A DNA stretch of 64,000 nucleotides, taken from NCBI GenBank assembly GCA_036244855.1, contig BQKZ01000641.1, positions 24,683 through 88,682 of the forward strand. The letters run 5' to 3'. Source of the stretch: Temnopleurus reevesii (lineage: Eukaryota; Echinodermata; Echinoidea; Temnopleuroida; Temnopleuridae). The first letter of the stretch is position 1; every line of letters starts with the position of its first letter. A model generated the notes under the pieces. That model had not been told where the DNA came from. It made no database searches and saw only the letters and a program-made list of their open reading frames with translations. This document shows, one piece after another, positions 10,711 through 22,480 of this stretch. The position numbers and the translations under genes are program-made.

Positions 10711-12116
10711 TTAAAACACCACACTTTCTATTTCAAGACCTGCACAAGCAAACTAGGGAAGTGGAAATCTAGGATTGGTAGTTATAATATAGATTAAAAA
10801 TTAATAATAGAAATGAGAGAGAGCAAATGGAAATGAAAGACAGAGAGCAAATGCATTATGAGATGCCGATATTACATTTTTTTGTGTACAGCAGGCACAA
10901 ACTTAATGGAACTCGCATTCCAAATGTGGCCTTCATTTCTCTCATTCATGAAGTGAAGTCCACTAGGCTATAGCAACAGACCCATTTCTATTTCAGAATA
11001 GCATATAAAATAAATGAAATAAATATCTACTTCAACATCTTCTAGTAAAGGGATGTGGATATTTTACAGGGAGGATGGTACCCAATAATTCAATAGTGTT
11101 CTAATGAACTTGCAAATCGAATGAATCAAACATTTGCCATAGTAAAAATCACATCCACAATAATGTCAAAACAAGAGCTAGAAAATCAATCAACATGCAT
11201 TTCTATAGCATGTGTCAGTGCTCTGTTCACCATGTCGGGATTTTTAAAAAATGAGAAAATGTAATTTGAACAATACCTTGACACAATGATAACATGCAGA
11301 ATATTGGAGTATTGGGGTCGGGTGTTATATAAGACACCTAGCTCCCAAATTCTTCAAATCTGCACTTCCAATTATTTGGGAGAGGAATACAAAAACATGA
11401 ATAATATTATTCATCCCTTAATCCAAGACTTAAGTAAAGATTATAAATCTCCCACTGAAAAAAGTACAAATTAAAAATTTGTCCTTAAAATGATTTAACA
11501 ACTGGAGGCAGTCATAAACACAAACTTATTGCTGCAACAATGGGGATAACAACCACGATAGAACAATTATTGTGCAATCAAAGGACAGCAAAGAAGTGCA
11601 AAATAATGCACTCCAATAAAGAAAAGTGTTTTGTGTTGAAGACTACAATTTATCTCTGGCGGCAGTCAGGAAAGCACGTGTCCACATAGTATTTTAACGC
11701 TGCCATTATCATTTGAGGAGCTTAGAATCTGATAGAGGGAGCTGCTGTGAATAATTAATGTCCTCTTTCCGACGCTAGGTGTTGCGTTCGATTTAAGCAT
11801 ATACCTGGGGATTTGGTTGAGAGGGTAGTTCAACCTTGCACCTATTCAAATGTACTTGCTTAAATGTGCATTGACTTTCCCTTTTGAATAATTCACTACT
11901 CTTGTTTCATTACAAGGTTGGCTTCTGTTATTGTGTGTTGGAAAATTCAAATATGAATGGAAGAATGTATGACTTTGAACAGTTAAAAAAGCTTAAAAGC
12001 AAGTATGAGCTGCTCAAAGAGGGAAATATCTTCTAAGATTTTTGTATATAACATCAAGTTAATTCATCAAAAATGGAATGCGGTGTTATTAACAAAATGT
12101 ATCATTATCATACTTA
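10711..12116. other. Non-coding DNA, no feature recognised
   Basis: AT-rich sequence. A slightly GC-richer stretch at 11650-11830 has no clear motif pattern. Short open frames lack domain features. Confidence 0.4.
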
Positions 12117-12262
12117 TATAATATTGGATGGCAATAAATGGAATACCAGGGAATATTGCACAAGTTAGGGCAATATTGCACAAATCGAAGATGAGTGCAA
12201 TATTGGCCCTAACGAGTGCAATATTCCCGGTATTTCATGAAATGAAGCCATCCAATATAATT
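12117..12262. mobile_element. Foldback (inverted-repeat) element, ~66-bp arms
   Basis: The arm from about 12117 to 12181 pairs with 12195-12262 around a ~13-bp loop. Shared words are 'attggatgg', 'gggaatattgca' and 'gttaggg(c)caatattgcac'. A few mismatches and a small indel are present. The transcript of either strand would form a long stem. An 81-codon open frame through it is incidental. Confidence 0.8.
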
Positions 12263-12320
12263 ATTATTATCTTTACATATACCAGAAGACTGGTCACTGC
12301 TTTGCGCAAGCGTAAAATCG

Positions 12321-12354
12321 AAGCCGTACAATATGGCTTAATATTGTACGGCTT
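12321..12354. repeat. Perfect 14-bp hairpin next to the foldback
   Basis: AAGCCGTACAATAT (12321-12334) pairs exactly with 12341-12354 around a 6-bp loop. It lies 58 bp beyond the foldback and may belong to the same composite element. Confidence 0.75.
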
Positions 12355-13855
12355 AAAACTCTCATATAGATAATAATGCAATATAATTCACATAATAATG
12401 TAAGATGTAATTAAAAAAACATTAATAACAGTAGCATATGTACATAATTTGTACATCATGGTTTTGGCAATTATATTAAGAGTTTGCATTGTGGGTATCA
12501 TGTCATACAAAGTAGTAGCTTATTGGTGCTAGTGGAAACTAGATTTGCACAAATTTCATGCAGTATTCTTTGTAAAATATGAAATCACTCTTAATTGTTG
12601 TCTCCCTTCAATTTCCACTTTTTGCCCTTGTGCACTTCAATGTTAGAAAGTTTACAAATGGGAAACACAATTCATGAAGAACAAAAATGAAAGAGGTAAC
12701 TTCACAGGGAAAGGGTTAATAAAATGTGAATGAATCATGCAAAATACACACATTCAAAATCTGATAAAAACAAAATCATGCTCATTTTACAATATCGTTC
12801 TGATCTGTCACCTCTACATGCACGATAAAATTGATAGGCTCGCCAATTTCATGGCAGATAATTCTTTAAAGTAGTTGACACTGCCACCAGATACTCTTGC
12901 GATGTGAGAATCTAGGCAATTTGGAGGCCCCTGCTACTCCATCTTGTCGCAGTAAACACTTGTTCAAATTTACTGAGGATCTTCCGCCAGGGTTTGTATC
13001 ATCACCATGGTAACGGATAGCATCATCATTAGCATACCGGTATCAGCGTGATGGAGGAGGCTACAAAATTACTTGACCACTTGCCTAGGGCAACCTAGGT
13101 ATGTGGATGGTCATGCAAGGTATACATCTCGAATGGCTCTATGGGGTAGACGGAATGATGCAACTATTTACTGCTTCAATACAAAGGGGCTGTGGAACCG
13201 ATCAAGGAAGGGAAATGCTCTAATGCTAGGTGCATTGAATACAGAATTCAAAGGCAATAAATGATTCTATAACTATTTTCTTCTTTTTTTAGGGGTAGGG
13301 GGTGTTGTCATCAAAATATAAAAACAATTGGGAAATTGATTCTAAACCCAATAATTGCATTGTCATCATAATTTGCTCAAGTTGTTCATGATTTTTCATT
13401 TTCTACGTGTACATATCTTATTTTCTTCTTTCTGCAAAGTGTATATAGACTTGTTGCATTATGCATGCTCTAAGCATACAATATTATTTTCATTAACATC
13501 AATAATTAGAAATTACACATGTATTCTAGTGTGGAAATGTTAATTTCTATGAAAAAAAGATCAGACATAAAAGGGAATTCAATTAAAAAAAACAATGAAA
13601 AATGTAACACAATGTAAGAGAAAAGACTACTCATTTACATTAGGGCACATCAAGAAACTTGAGACAGATATGGAGTATTTGGTAGCATGGCTCCAGCGTT
13701 TATCCTCAAGATAGAGATTAAATTTCATTTTCATATCAAAATGTTGTTCAAATGATTAATCAAACTAAATATGAGTCACAAAAGATGATTAGAAATGCAA
13801 AGGCAGGAAGAGATGCAAATTTGTAATCAGAATAGGCAAAGGAAATTAAGTGATA
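12355..13855. other. Non-coding DNA; X-box-like motif at 13001
   Basis: No gene recognised. The region around 12890-13230 has somewhat more CpG. ATCACCATGGTAAC at 13001-13014 differs from the RFX X-box consensus at the first base. The remainder is AT-rich. Confidence 0.35.
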
Positions 13856-14330
13856 AACAGTGCAATGGAATATAGAAAAAGAGGTGACTGGAGAGTTGGT
13901 GAGACATAGTGGGAAAGACACAAAGAGTAGGGAGAAATATGATGACAGAGGGGAGGGAGAGGAAGGGAGGAAGTGAGGGGCCAAGATAGATGCAAGATAG
14001 AGACACAGGGGGATGGAGTAGATGGCAGAGAGGGAGAGGGAGTTAGAGAGGGGGAGATCAAGAGGGAGAAAGTAAATAAGAGAAGGGAGAAAAGATCAAG
14101 GAGAATAAAAATATTCATGAATAAGGGAATGTATCACAATGTTGATGACAGATTTAAAGAAAATAGTGATGGGTGAATCAAATGACGTAATTGGGAAGGA
14201 GAAGAGGGAACACAACAGATGGGAAAGAAAGAAAAAGATATTAATTAACAAAAGATATGAAAATAAAAATGAATGAGAGGTGGGAGAGAAAGAGAAAGAT
14301 ACTTTATAAAGAGAAGGAGAGGGTAAAATT
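13856..14330 (+). repeat. Purine-rich low-complexity block
   Basis: Largely G/A on the plus strand, with gagggagagg, agagggggagatc and gaaagagaaag stretches mixed with ordinary sequence at 14100-14250. Reverse-strand Ser/Pro/Leu-rich open frames here (74, 90 and 92 codons) reflect the composition. Confidence 0.75.
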
Positions 14331-15948
14331 CCCAAGTCACATTCTCCAATATGTTCAGCCTCATTGGTTCCCACATAATGGATACCAATTCATCATACCA
14401 AAGATGAAACCTCTCTCTCTCTCGTTAGGAATCATTCTCATATCACACCACAAAGATTGCCTCCAGACATTCCATTCAATCAGCAGAACATCATCCCCAA
14501 TCCTGACGCCTCTCCCCAACCCAATACTCATTAAACATTCCTACACATACCCCTTGTAATTAGACCCGACCAACGCCCCAATTAAAATCTAAATCAATCC
14601 TCGCAACGCCACATAGCAAATAGCATAATGAACGAAATTAAGCCCCTAAATATGGGGCATAACACTTGTAGCACGTAGCCTCTGCACTCTGCCTCATTTA
14701 AGTTAGGAGAAAGGGGGTAAAATGGGTCTCTGGTAAAGCGTGTCGCGGAAATAGGGAGCGAGTTGGCTTTATGAGGGGGTGGCGTCGCGAAGACTGGAGG
14801 AATTTGCCGCATTGGGATGACATTGGATACCCCTGACGACCAGTTTTGCGCCTCAAATTTCATGACTTTACCCTGTAATACCACATTAACCATCGAGTGC
14901 TGTCGAGCTTAATGCAATGTTTTAGAGGGTAGAATTCTTTTTGTATTATAGTATTGTGGATCGCCCTTTAAATTGGATTGCCTTGGGGGAAATTTTAATA
15001 GTAATAGCATTCATGAAGCACACATGTCCACTTTTTGGAGTGTTCAAGCTGTATTTTGCATATTAATTCCCTACTTCTACCCTACTGTACACCTGCTAAC
15101 AAGCATTTGAAGGATAATATATTCCTGCCAAGATATCCATTCACCTAATTATATTACGCTTATTCAGATTTTATCTATGATTGGAAGAAAATTGTGGTAC
15201 TCAGAGTAGATTTATTCCCCGAGGGAGGGGGGGGGGGGGTTAAAAATTAAGTTTCCCTACCAAAAGACATTTTCTGGAAGAAAAAAAAACCCTCATTGAA
15301 TAGCTGTACAATTAGATACACTATAAATTCTGTGCATAATATTACACAGTCATCTTGCCTTTCTCGATTTATGTTTTAATCCCAAAAGAGAGGCACATGA
15401 ACTTCATAGCAAGAATGCACCTCAAGCATTCGAGCCCGGTGACAGCAGCTATAAATGCTAAGCCTCCCGTAGATCAAGGATGATCGAAAAGAAATTGCAG
15501 ATATTTGGGTCAAAAATCAGCCTTCATGCTCTTGCTATATGAGGCTTAGAATGTAGGTAAATTGGATCATAATGACAGATACTGCTTCCAATATCGGCTT
15601 CATTTGTTGGAAATCGGCACACCCCAAAAAGGTCAAATCTACTTGTATCATTTTAAAGGCACATATCACTTCCACAGAGAAAAGTTAAGAGTCAATTATT
15701 GCAATGGGAAATTTTACAAAAAGATTATGCAAATTCGAACTAAAATGTTAAATGTTAAATGCAAAAATAAATTTATGTAAATATCATCCTCTCTCAAAAA
15801 TGGTTTGAATCAGATAGTATGATTGAAAATACAGTCTTTAGCATATTTTTCTGTTTATTCCCTAAGTGATTCACTCTACAAAATATCACTAGGGCAAGAT
15901 TGCAGGACATCCAAAAATATACAACATAACAATATTGTCAGCGTTTTT
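14331..15948. other. Unique non-coding DNA; CpG-bearing block 14560-14890
   Basis: No gene is seen. The 14560-14890 block has many CpGs and AATTAA/TAATTA homeodomain cores, and resembles the other unique blocks at 1480, 2830, 9360 and 22860. A poly-G run lies at about 15227-15238. The rest is AT-rich. Confidence 0.35.
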
Positions 15949-16082
15949 ACGAACCGGCCTCTAACTATGGGGGCGCCGCTTGAACATGTACAATGGTATA
16001 CCACTTAAAAATTCATCTTATTTCAATTGAATAGCTACGAATGGTTTGTACAACCACCCCTCGCTAGTAGGCCGGTTGGTAA
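15949..16082. mobile_element. Short inverted-repeat element (MITE-like, ~134 bp)
   Basis: 'acgaaccggcct' near 15949 and 'aggccggttggt' near 16069-16080 are inverted copies. The adjacent G-rich and C-rich segments (gggggcgcc; ccacccctc) extend the pairing imperfectly. No coding frame. Confidence 0.5.
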
Positions 16083-16099
16083 CAATATATAAAGGCCTT

Positions 16100-16380
16100 C
16101 GTCAATGATGTAACATGTTCATATCTCATTTAGACAGCCCTAGCTATATTACATGTTTCTAGAGTTAAAAACAATGCTGCTTCTGCTCAAAAGGAAGCTT
16201 ATTTTTCTTTTCTCCAAAGCTGTTTAGGACTCAGAACACATTTAAGAGTAATTGTTAGGAAATATATCAATGAACAAGAAAATGACTGAAAATTTTGCAG
16301 AAAATATGTTTACATCTCACTTAGATAGCTCCTCCTAATATGTTTACATCTCACTAAGATAGCTCCTCCTATATACAATA
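16100..16380 (+). repeat. Dispersed repeat with 'gtttacatctcacttagatagc' words
   Basis: 'gttcatatctcatttagaca' at 16118 and near-identical words at 16308 and 16342 (a local 34-bp tandem pair). The same words recur at 46749 and 47137, so this is a dispersed family. Its class is unknown. Confidence 0.6.
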
Positions 16381-17675
16381 TTGTCTTGAATAGCACGCTT
16401 GTTCCTTTTAAGCTTTCATTTTCAACTCACCAGCTGGTTTGGTACTCAAAACCAAGCGAGATCATTATGAGACACAATATTGATAATCAAGGAGCGATGA
16501 AAGACAAGACAAAATTGAAAAGCAGCAACAGCAGAGATTATACAAGGCCGAATCCAGACAAAAATAAAAAATGAAGATCTCCGGAACTCTTAAATTTTCC
16601 CTTTCAAATGTGAATGTTGGTGAAATGAAGATCATCAGTCTTTCTGGAAAGACAAAAATGATCAAATGAAACCTTCTGGTGCCTCCATTCAAGTCTAAAT
16701 ATACCACAATTACGTTCAACCTCGTTGCACAATGGAAAAACAACATTTGTCTTCGAATCCTTCATTTCGTTCATTCCCACATTTCTTTTTCAAGCTCTGG
16801 TGACAACTGTCCAGATTGTGGTATAATTTGTTTGGGATGTTCGTAAGAGGGGAAACTTACACTTTCATTGCATTAGTTTCCTAAGCGGTAAAGCACTTAT
16901 TCATTATCAAACTAAATGAAATAGTATGAAGAATTCTTTTTTCCCCTTGATTCTAAATCGTATATTCATTGATTCATCCTACATATGAAAAAATGAATGA
17001 TATTCTATATAATTTCACAGTCGATCATTTGAGTAATTTGGCATATAATTTTCATTCATGACATCTGCATAAGTTTACATGCTATATTTTTCAAATTGTA
17101 AGGTATCTTTAAAAAGTTGTATACAGAGACAAATCTAAAGATGATAAATTTGATGTTCCTTGTTCATTGTTGTAAAGTGATCAATATCATTTGATAATTT
17201 GTCAAATCAACTTGATTTTTTTTCACCTTTAAGATAAATTGATGTCCTTTTTTTAGTATTCTGCAGTAAACATTTCTCTATTAGAAGTCTTCAAATGCAT
17301 ATTTAAACATATATAGGATTATTCAATTTTTACATAATAATGGAATTTCTTAACAAGAACTGAAAGCTTTCCTTGAAAAATGGCAGATCAACAAGATACA
17401 ACGATGAAGAAATGAAAGTGTATGGACCAGCCACATTCCCATTTTGATTAAGTCTACTAGACCCATTTACATCACTCTGAATTGCTCCAACAGCTGCGCT
17501 ATCATCAAGCAATTTAAATGTTGGAAAGTATTTTCACATGACACTCTAATTGAACCATAACATTGCCTAGGATGAGTCGAGTTGGTTGTGACATCATATT
17601 CCAAAAATGGTTTTGGCATCATTACTCCTAAAACGTCTTATTGAAATGAGATCATCAGCTGATATGAGTCTATCC
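16381..17675. other. Non-coding DNA, no feature recognised
   Basis: AT-rich sequence without recognisable genes or repeats. A reverse-strand 93-codon frame and others show no domain or splice-supported structure. Confidence 0.4.
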
Positions 17676-17970
17676 TGCTCTCTCTCTCTCTCTCTCTGAC
17701 TTATCCTGTATATGTGTCTATCTTTCTCCCCTCTCTTTTCTCTTTCTTTCCTTCTTTCTCTCTTTTATGCCCCCCCCCCCTCTACCCATCCCTTCAAACC
17801 TTTCGCCCCCTCTCCCTCTCAGCCTCCTTCCCTTCAACTTTCTTTTTCTCTCAGATCACATTTTCTTTACTATCCAAATTTCTGTATCTTGCAGTCTTTT
17901 CCTTTCCCCTTCTTCCTGAGCTCATCACAAACAAGTATTCTCTTTTTTTTCAGCTACTTACAATAATTTA
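17676..17970 (+). repeat. Pyrimidine-rich tract with (CT)n and poly-C
   Basis: A (CT)n run near 17679-17697, poly-C at 17770-17779, then C/T-rich DNA to about 17970. The two overlapping 84- and 119-codon frames are Ser/Phe/Leu-rich consequences of composition. Confidence 0.85.
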
Positions 17971-18204
17971 TTTTAACTTTATGGCAGCCTTCTTCACTTG
18001 TGTAAAAGAAACATATATATTTCTTTACATCTTAGCATGTGGAAGAATTATTTTCCTCAATAGATCTTGCTAGTTCCTAATTTTTAACTAAAAAATTAAG
18101 ATCTCTCAATTTAACATCTCTACATTCTCATCATTTGATTAAAATGTACCACTTACTGAGCTCGACGGGAAGTACCACGCTATATTTCTTAACTCTGCCC
18201 ATTT

Positions 18205-18305
18205 ATTTAATTCTTTCTTTTTTCTTTTTTCCCTCCTCTCTTTCTCTTTTTCTTTTTCCATCTTTTTTTTGTCTCTCTCCCCTTCTTTATTTCTTCCATT
18301 CTCTA
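18205..18305 (+). repeat. Pyrimidine-rich low-complexity stretch
   Basis: Mostly T/C (ttctttcttttttctttttt and ccctcctctctttctctttt types of run). Confidence 0.75.
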
Positions 18306-19732
18306 ATTAAATGAAAACATATTTCTAGTGATGGATGGGGAGGAATATTGCATTTCTTGGCAAAATCCAAGCAAAGTCATTGGCTCGATGTTCCAACTCA
18401 TGCAGAAATATTGATTAAATCATGACTTCATCCAAAGACCTTATTCTCTTTCTTGCTCCCTTTCCCTCAAACCTGATTGCCCAGCTTCAAAGCCATGCGC
18501 TGGGGCGGTGATATATCTCCACATCTGTGAGAAAATATTAATCAAATTAGGTGGCTTAATTCTGTAATATCAGAGTCTCGGGGAAGCCTATTGCATGTGA
18601 AGTCATCGTAGCCTCCAAGATTTTAATGGAAAGTGATTCACAGCCAATCCATCATGGAGCTATCATAAGCATACGCAATGAAACTAACCAACGTCATGGA
18701 TTATTTGGAGTAAATTGGGTCATGGATGTTTAGTTTATATACGGACTATGTTTGATTTTTCATTATTTTCTGAAAATGCATAACATTCCAATTAATTAAA
18801 TTAAATCAGAGTGATAAATCCAAGTAAATACAGAACTTGTTTTCATTTAAGATATGTCATAATAATCAGAATACATTTCGCAAAAAGCCTTGTAATACTT
18901 GCAAAATACTTATTGATATTGATAAGCAAGCCAACTGTGATGTATTCATGTAATGGAAACCACAACCTGTGATTCTAAAATATTCAACATCTTTTCTTGA
19001 AAATATAAACAAAGAAATAGATATCAATCCACAGGAGACAGCAAAAAAGTTATAGCTCAAGTACAATAAGATTAAGAAAAATCAATGGAATCTACACCAA
19101 ACATGTTGTAACCAAACCAGTAACAATATACTAAAAATTCTCGAGGCACAAGTTTCCATGTCGAGAATTGCTGGAAGTCCTTTCTAAGTTGGAAGAAATT
19201 CTATGATTTTTATTCCTCAGAGCATTTTGAATGTATCACACACATGTACGTACATAATTAGTTTTTTCTCTTTTTCTGTGGTGTGTGAGGTACAAGAGAT
19301 CATGAAGAAAGGATGGCATAGAATACCGCCATATCCTTAAGGTACTTCTCAATGACAATTAATTTTCTCATAATGTGGGAAGTTCAGATGAAAGAATAGT
19401 TACCTGAAATTAAAATAAACACTAACAAACATCATGAAACAGGCTCATGGCATGGATACATCATAAGGATATTACAATATTAAAGTGTCCTGCTAACTTA
19501 AACAAATTTTTAGAAAAGCTCTCCCGCTTGTTGCCAAATGCGCCATAATAAAACACACAATTTAAGCGCTTACATATATGCACTTATTGATTCTCATAGC
19601 ACATTTGCTAAACTGCTTTGATTATACATGCTCTGCTCTACAACTTGCAGAACTGAGCGAGGTCTTGTACTGTTTCTTCCTTCTCTACTCTCCCAGATAC
19701 AAATGTAGGCAAGCATGTATGCATTCAACAGC
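18306..19732. other. Non-coding DNA, no feature recognised
   Basis: AT-rich sequence. The 18450-18680 stretch is more balanced in composition but carries no motif I can name. Confidence 0.4.
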
Positions 19733-19799
19733 ACCTAATCATGGCATGGCTATGACATGGTAATATTTCCAGAAAGCTAAATTTTAACCAATTATTGTA

Positions 19800-20030
19800 G
19801 TTTGGTGTTGATATCTTTCAGCAAGCAATTCATCCACATTGTTCTACACTCAATCTAAGTAAAGTGAATGGGTACCTGGCAGGAATATATATTTCCTAAA
19901 ATGTTTGCATGCTTGTCTGTGTGAGGCTAAAGTCAGGGTAATAATGATACATAAAGCAACCTCAGCACCCTGCAGAGTGGATGCGTGGACTATTTAGTTG
20001 CATGCACTATTATTATTATCATAACCTTTT
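19800..20030 (+). mobile_element. 5'-truncated SINE copy
   Basis: Starts in the segment equivalent to the end of the tRNA head and carries 'tttcagcaag', 'gtgaatgggtacctggcagg', 'ggctaaagtcagggtaataa' and an '(ATT)n' tail near 20010. It is the same family as 51954-52237 without A and B boxes. The paired copy lies at 20760-20975. Confidence 0.8.
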
Positions 20031-20109
20031 CAACTGATCTTTCATACCGTGATCAATAGGTGTAGAATGGAACAGAGCTCCACATATAAACGTCAGCAAG
20101 AATGTTATT

Positions 20110-20691
20110 GGAAAACATTGGCATGCTCACATCACATTGGCCCAATGGAATTGATATAAATGTATCAAGACTTGAATGTGATTGGTAAGCCCGACCAAGC
20201 CCATCGCATATGGGGCTATGGATTCAATATTGATTTGAGAGCTGAATATGTATGAACATATGGGCAAGTTCACATCACATTGGCCTATGGAATCAATATC
20301 AATGTATCGAGAATTGAACATGATTTGTAAACCCAAGCAACCCAAAGCACATGGGCCTATGGATTCAATATTGATTCGAGAGCTGTCTGTGTGGGCAAGT
20401 TCACATCACATTTGTCTATGGAATTAATATCAATGTACTGAGAGTTGAATGTGATTGGTAAAACAGTGGCAAACCCCATAGCATATCATGGGCCTATGGA
20501 ATCAATATTGATTCGAGAACTGAATGTGTCGGCAAGTTCATATCACATTTGCCTATGGAATTAATATCAATGTATCGAGAGCTGAATGAACTTGGTAAAC
20601 CCGTGCATGAAATCAATATTGATTTGAGAACTGAATGTGTAGGGGGGGGGGGGGGGACACACCGGCATGTTCGCATCACACTGGCCTATGG
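20110..20691 (+). repeat. Dimeric satellite, ~138-bp period (array 1)
   Basis: Alternating half-units begin 'cctatgg'. Half A has 'aatcaatatcaatgtatcga' then '...ttggtaaacccaagc'. Half B has 'attcaatattgattcgagag' then 'ctgaatgtg...ggcaagttc' and 'acatcacattgg'. Dimers repeat near 20129, 20269, 20398, 20536 and 20670. The halves resemble each other, so an ancestral ~70-bp monomer probably dimerised. Confidence 0.85.
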
Positions 20692-20692
20692 N
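20692..20692. other. Single-N assembly junction
   Basis: One N where the following sequence restarts at 19733. See the duplicated-segment entries. Confidence 0.95.
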
Positions 20693-20759
20693 ACCTAATC
20701 ATGGCATGGCTATGACATGGTAATATTTCCAGAAAGCTAAATTTTAACCAATTATTGTA

Positions 20760-20975
20760 GTTTGGTGTTGATATCTTTCAGCAAGCATTTCATCCACATT
20801 GTGCTGCACTCAATTTAAGTAGAGTGAATGGGTACCTGGCAGGAATATATATTTCCTAAAATGTTTGCATGCTAGTGTGTGTGAGGCTAAAGTCAGGGTA
20901 ATAATAAAGCAATCTCAGCACATTGTAGAGTGGATGCATGCACTATAAGTTGCATGCACTATCATTATCATCATA
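20760..20975 (+). mobile_element. 5'-truncated SINE copy (duplicate of 19800-20030)
   Basis: Near-identical to 19800-20030 with the same truncation and flanks, so it is the same insertion seen twice across the join and not an independent one. Confidence 0.8.
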
Positions 20976-21059
20976 ACCTTTTCAGCTGATCTTTCACACA
21001 ATGATCAATAGGTGTAGAATGAAACAGAGCTCCACATATAAACGTCAACAAGAATGTTA

Positions 21060-21790
21060 TTGGAAAACATTGGCAAGCTCATATCACATCACCCAATGGA
21101 ATCAATATCAATGTATCGAGAGTTGAATGTTATTGGTAACCCTGAGCAAGCCCAAAGCATAATGCCTATGGAATCAATATTGATTCGAGAGCTGAATACG
21201 TATGAAATATAGTGGCAAGTTCACATCACATCACCCAACGAATTCAATATCAATGTATCGAGAGTTGAATGTGATTGGTAAACCCAAGCAACCCAAAGCA
21301 CATGGGCTTATGTTCGCACCACATTGGCCTATGGAATCAATATCAATGTATCGAGAGCTGAATGAACTTGGTAAACCCAAGCAATATGGGCCTAAGAAAT
21401 CAATATTGATTAGAGAACTGAATGTGTAGGAGGGGGGGGGGGCACACCAGCATGTTCGCATCACATTGGCCTATGGAATCGTTATTAATGTATCGACAGT
21501 TGAATGTGTAGCGACACAGTGGCAAACCCATAGCATATGAGCCTATGGAATTAATATTGATTTGAGTACTGAATGTGTGGGCAAGTTCAAAATCACATTG
21601 GCCTATGGTTTCAATATCAATGTATTAAGAATTGAAAGTGATTGGTAAGCCCAAGAAACCCAAAAGGGTATGAGCCTATGGATTCAATATTGATTTGAAA
21701 GCTGAATGTGAGGGGACATAGTGGCAAGTTCGCATCACATTAGCCTATTGAATCAATATCAATGTATCGAGAGCTGAATGAACTTGACAT
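21060..21790 (+). repeat. Dimeric satellite (array 2)
   Basis: Continuation and duplicate of the 20.1-kb array with the same A/B half-unit order, including AATCAATATTGATT-type palindromes. Part of it (to about 21475) mirrors array 1 across the N join and the rest is additional copies. Poly-G (near 21432-21442) follows one half B. Confidence 0.85.
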
Positions 21791-22142
21791 TTCATCAAGG
21801 TAGAAATGAATCGAGGCGGTGATCATCCAACAGGGCTTCGTCTACATTTTAAAGAAAGACCATCCCAGCATCCTGGAATATGAGGAGGAGGATGTTATGG
21901 AATATGAGGAGGAGGATGCTGCGTTGCACTTAACAAGATTATATTGAATACTGACACCAAGACGAGTGTCATTTCATCTATTTTGATGTGTAGAGGTGGG
22001 GAGAAAACCTTCTGCTGGTATTTCTCCTGTTATCAGACTAAAGCAACATTTTTCAAATTCTTTTGTATTTTGTTAAAATATAACAAATATAAAAATAGTA
22101 GATACATGCGCGCACCGTGGGAGGGGGGGGGGGGCTTTGGGG
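21791..22142. other. Satellite flank ending in poly-G at a contig edge
   Basis: Contains a short direct repeat of 'tggaatatgaggaggaggat' (about 21873 and 21898) and a poly-G run near 22121-22134 immediately before the N at 22143. No gene. Confidence 0.5.
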
Positions 22143-22143
22143 N

Positions 22144-22480
22144 GGTAAGCCCAAGCAACCCAAAAGGGTATGAGCCTATGGATTCAATATTGATTTGAAG
22201 GCTGAATGTGAGGGGACATACTGGCAAACTCGCATCACATTGGCCTATGGAATCAATATCAATGTATCGAGAGCAGAATGAACTTGACATTTCATCACGG
22301 TATAAATGAATCGAGGCAGTGAGCCTCCAACATGGTTGCATCGGAACACCATCCCAGCATCATGGAATATGAGGAGGAGGATGTTGCGTTGCACTTAACA
22401 AGGTTATATTGAATGCTGCCACCAAGTAGAGTGTCATTTCATCTATTTTGATGTGTAGAGGTGGGGAGAACCTTTCTAAT
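22144..22480. repeat. Repeat of 21644-21990 after the single N at 22143
   Basis: Sequence from 22144 restarts at 21644 (offset 500) with a few mismatches. It runs through a last satellite dimer, the 'ggaatatgaggaggaggatg' motif and 'gtgtcatttcatctattttg'. It then diverges into unique sequence. Confidence 0.8.

Larger units (their letters stand above)
19733..20691. repeat. Segment duplicated across the single N at 20692 (left copy)
   Basis: The sequence starting 'acctaatcatggcatggcta' at 19733 restarts immediately after the N at 20693 (offset 960). The left copy ends with poly-G and '...catgttcgcatcacactgg', and the matching end is found inside the right copy at about 21430-21475. This fits two overlapping contigs (probably alleles) placed in series. 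Confidence 0.8.
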
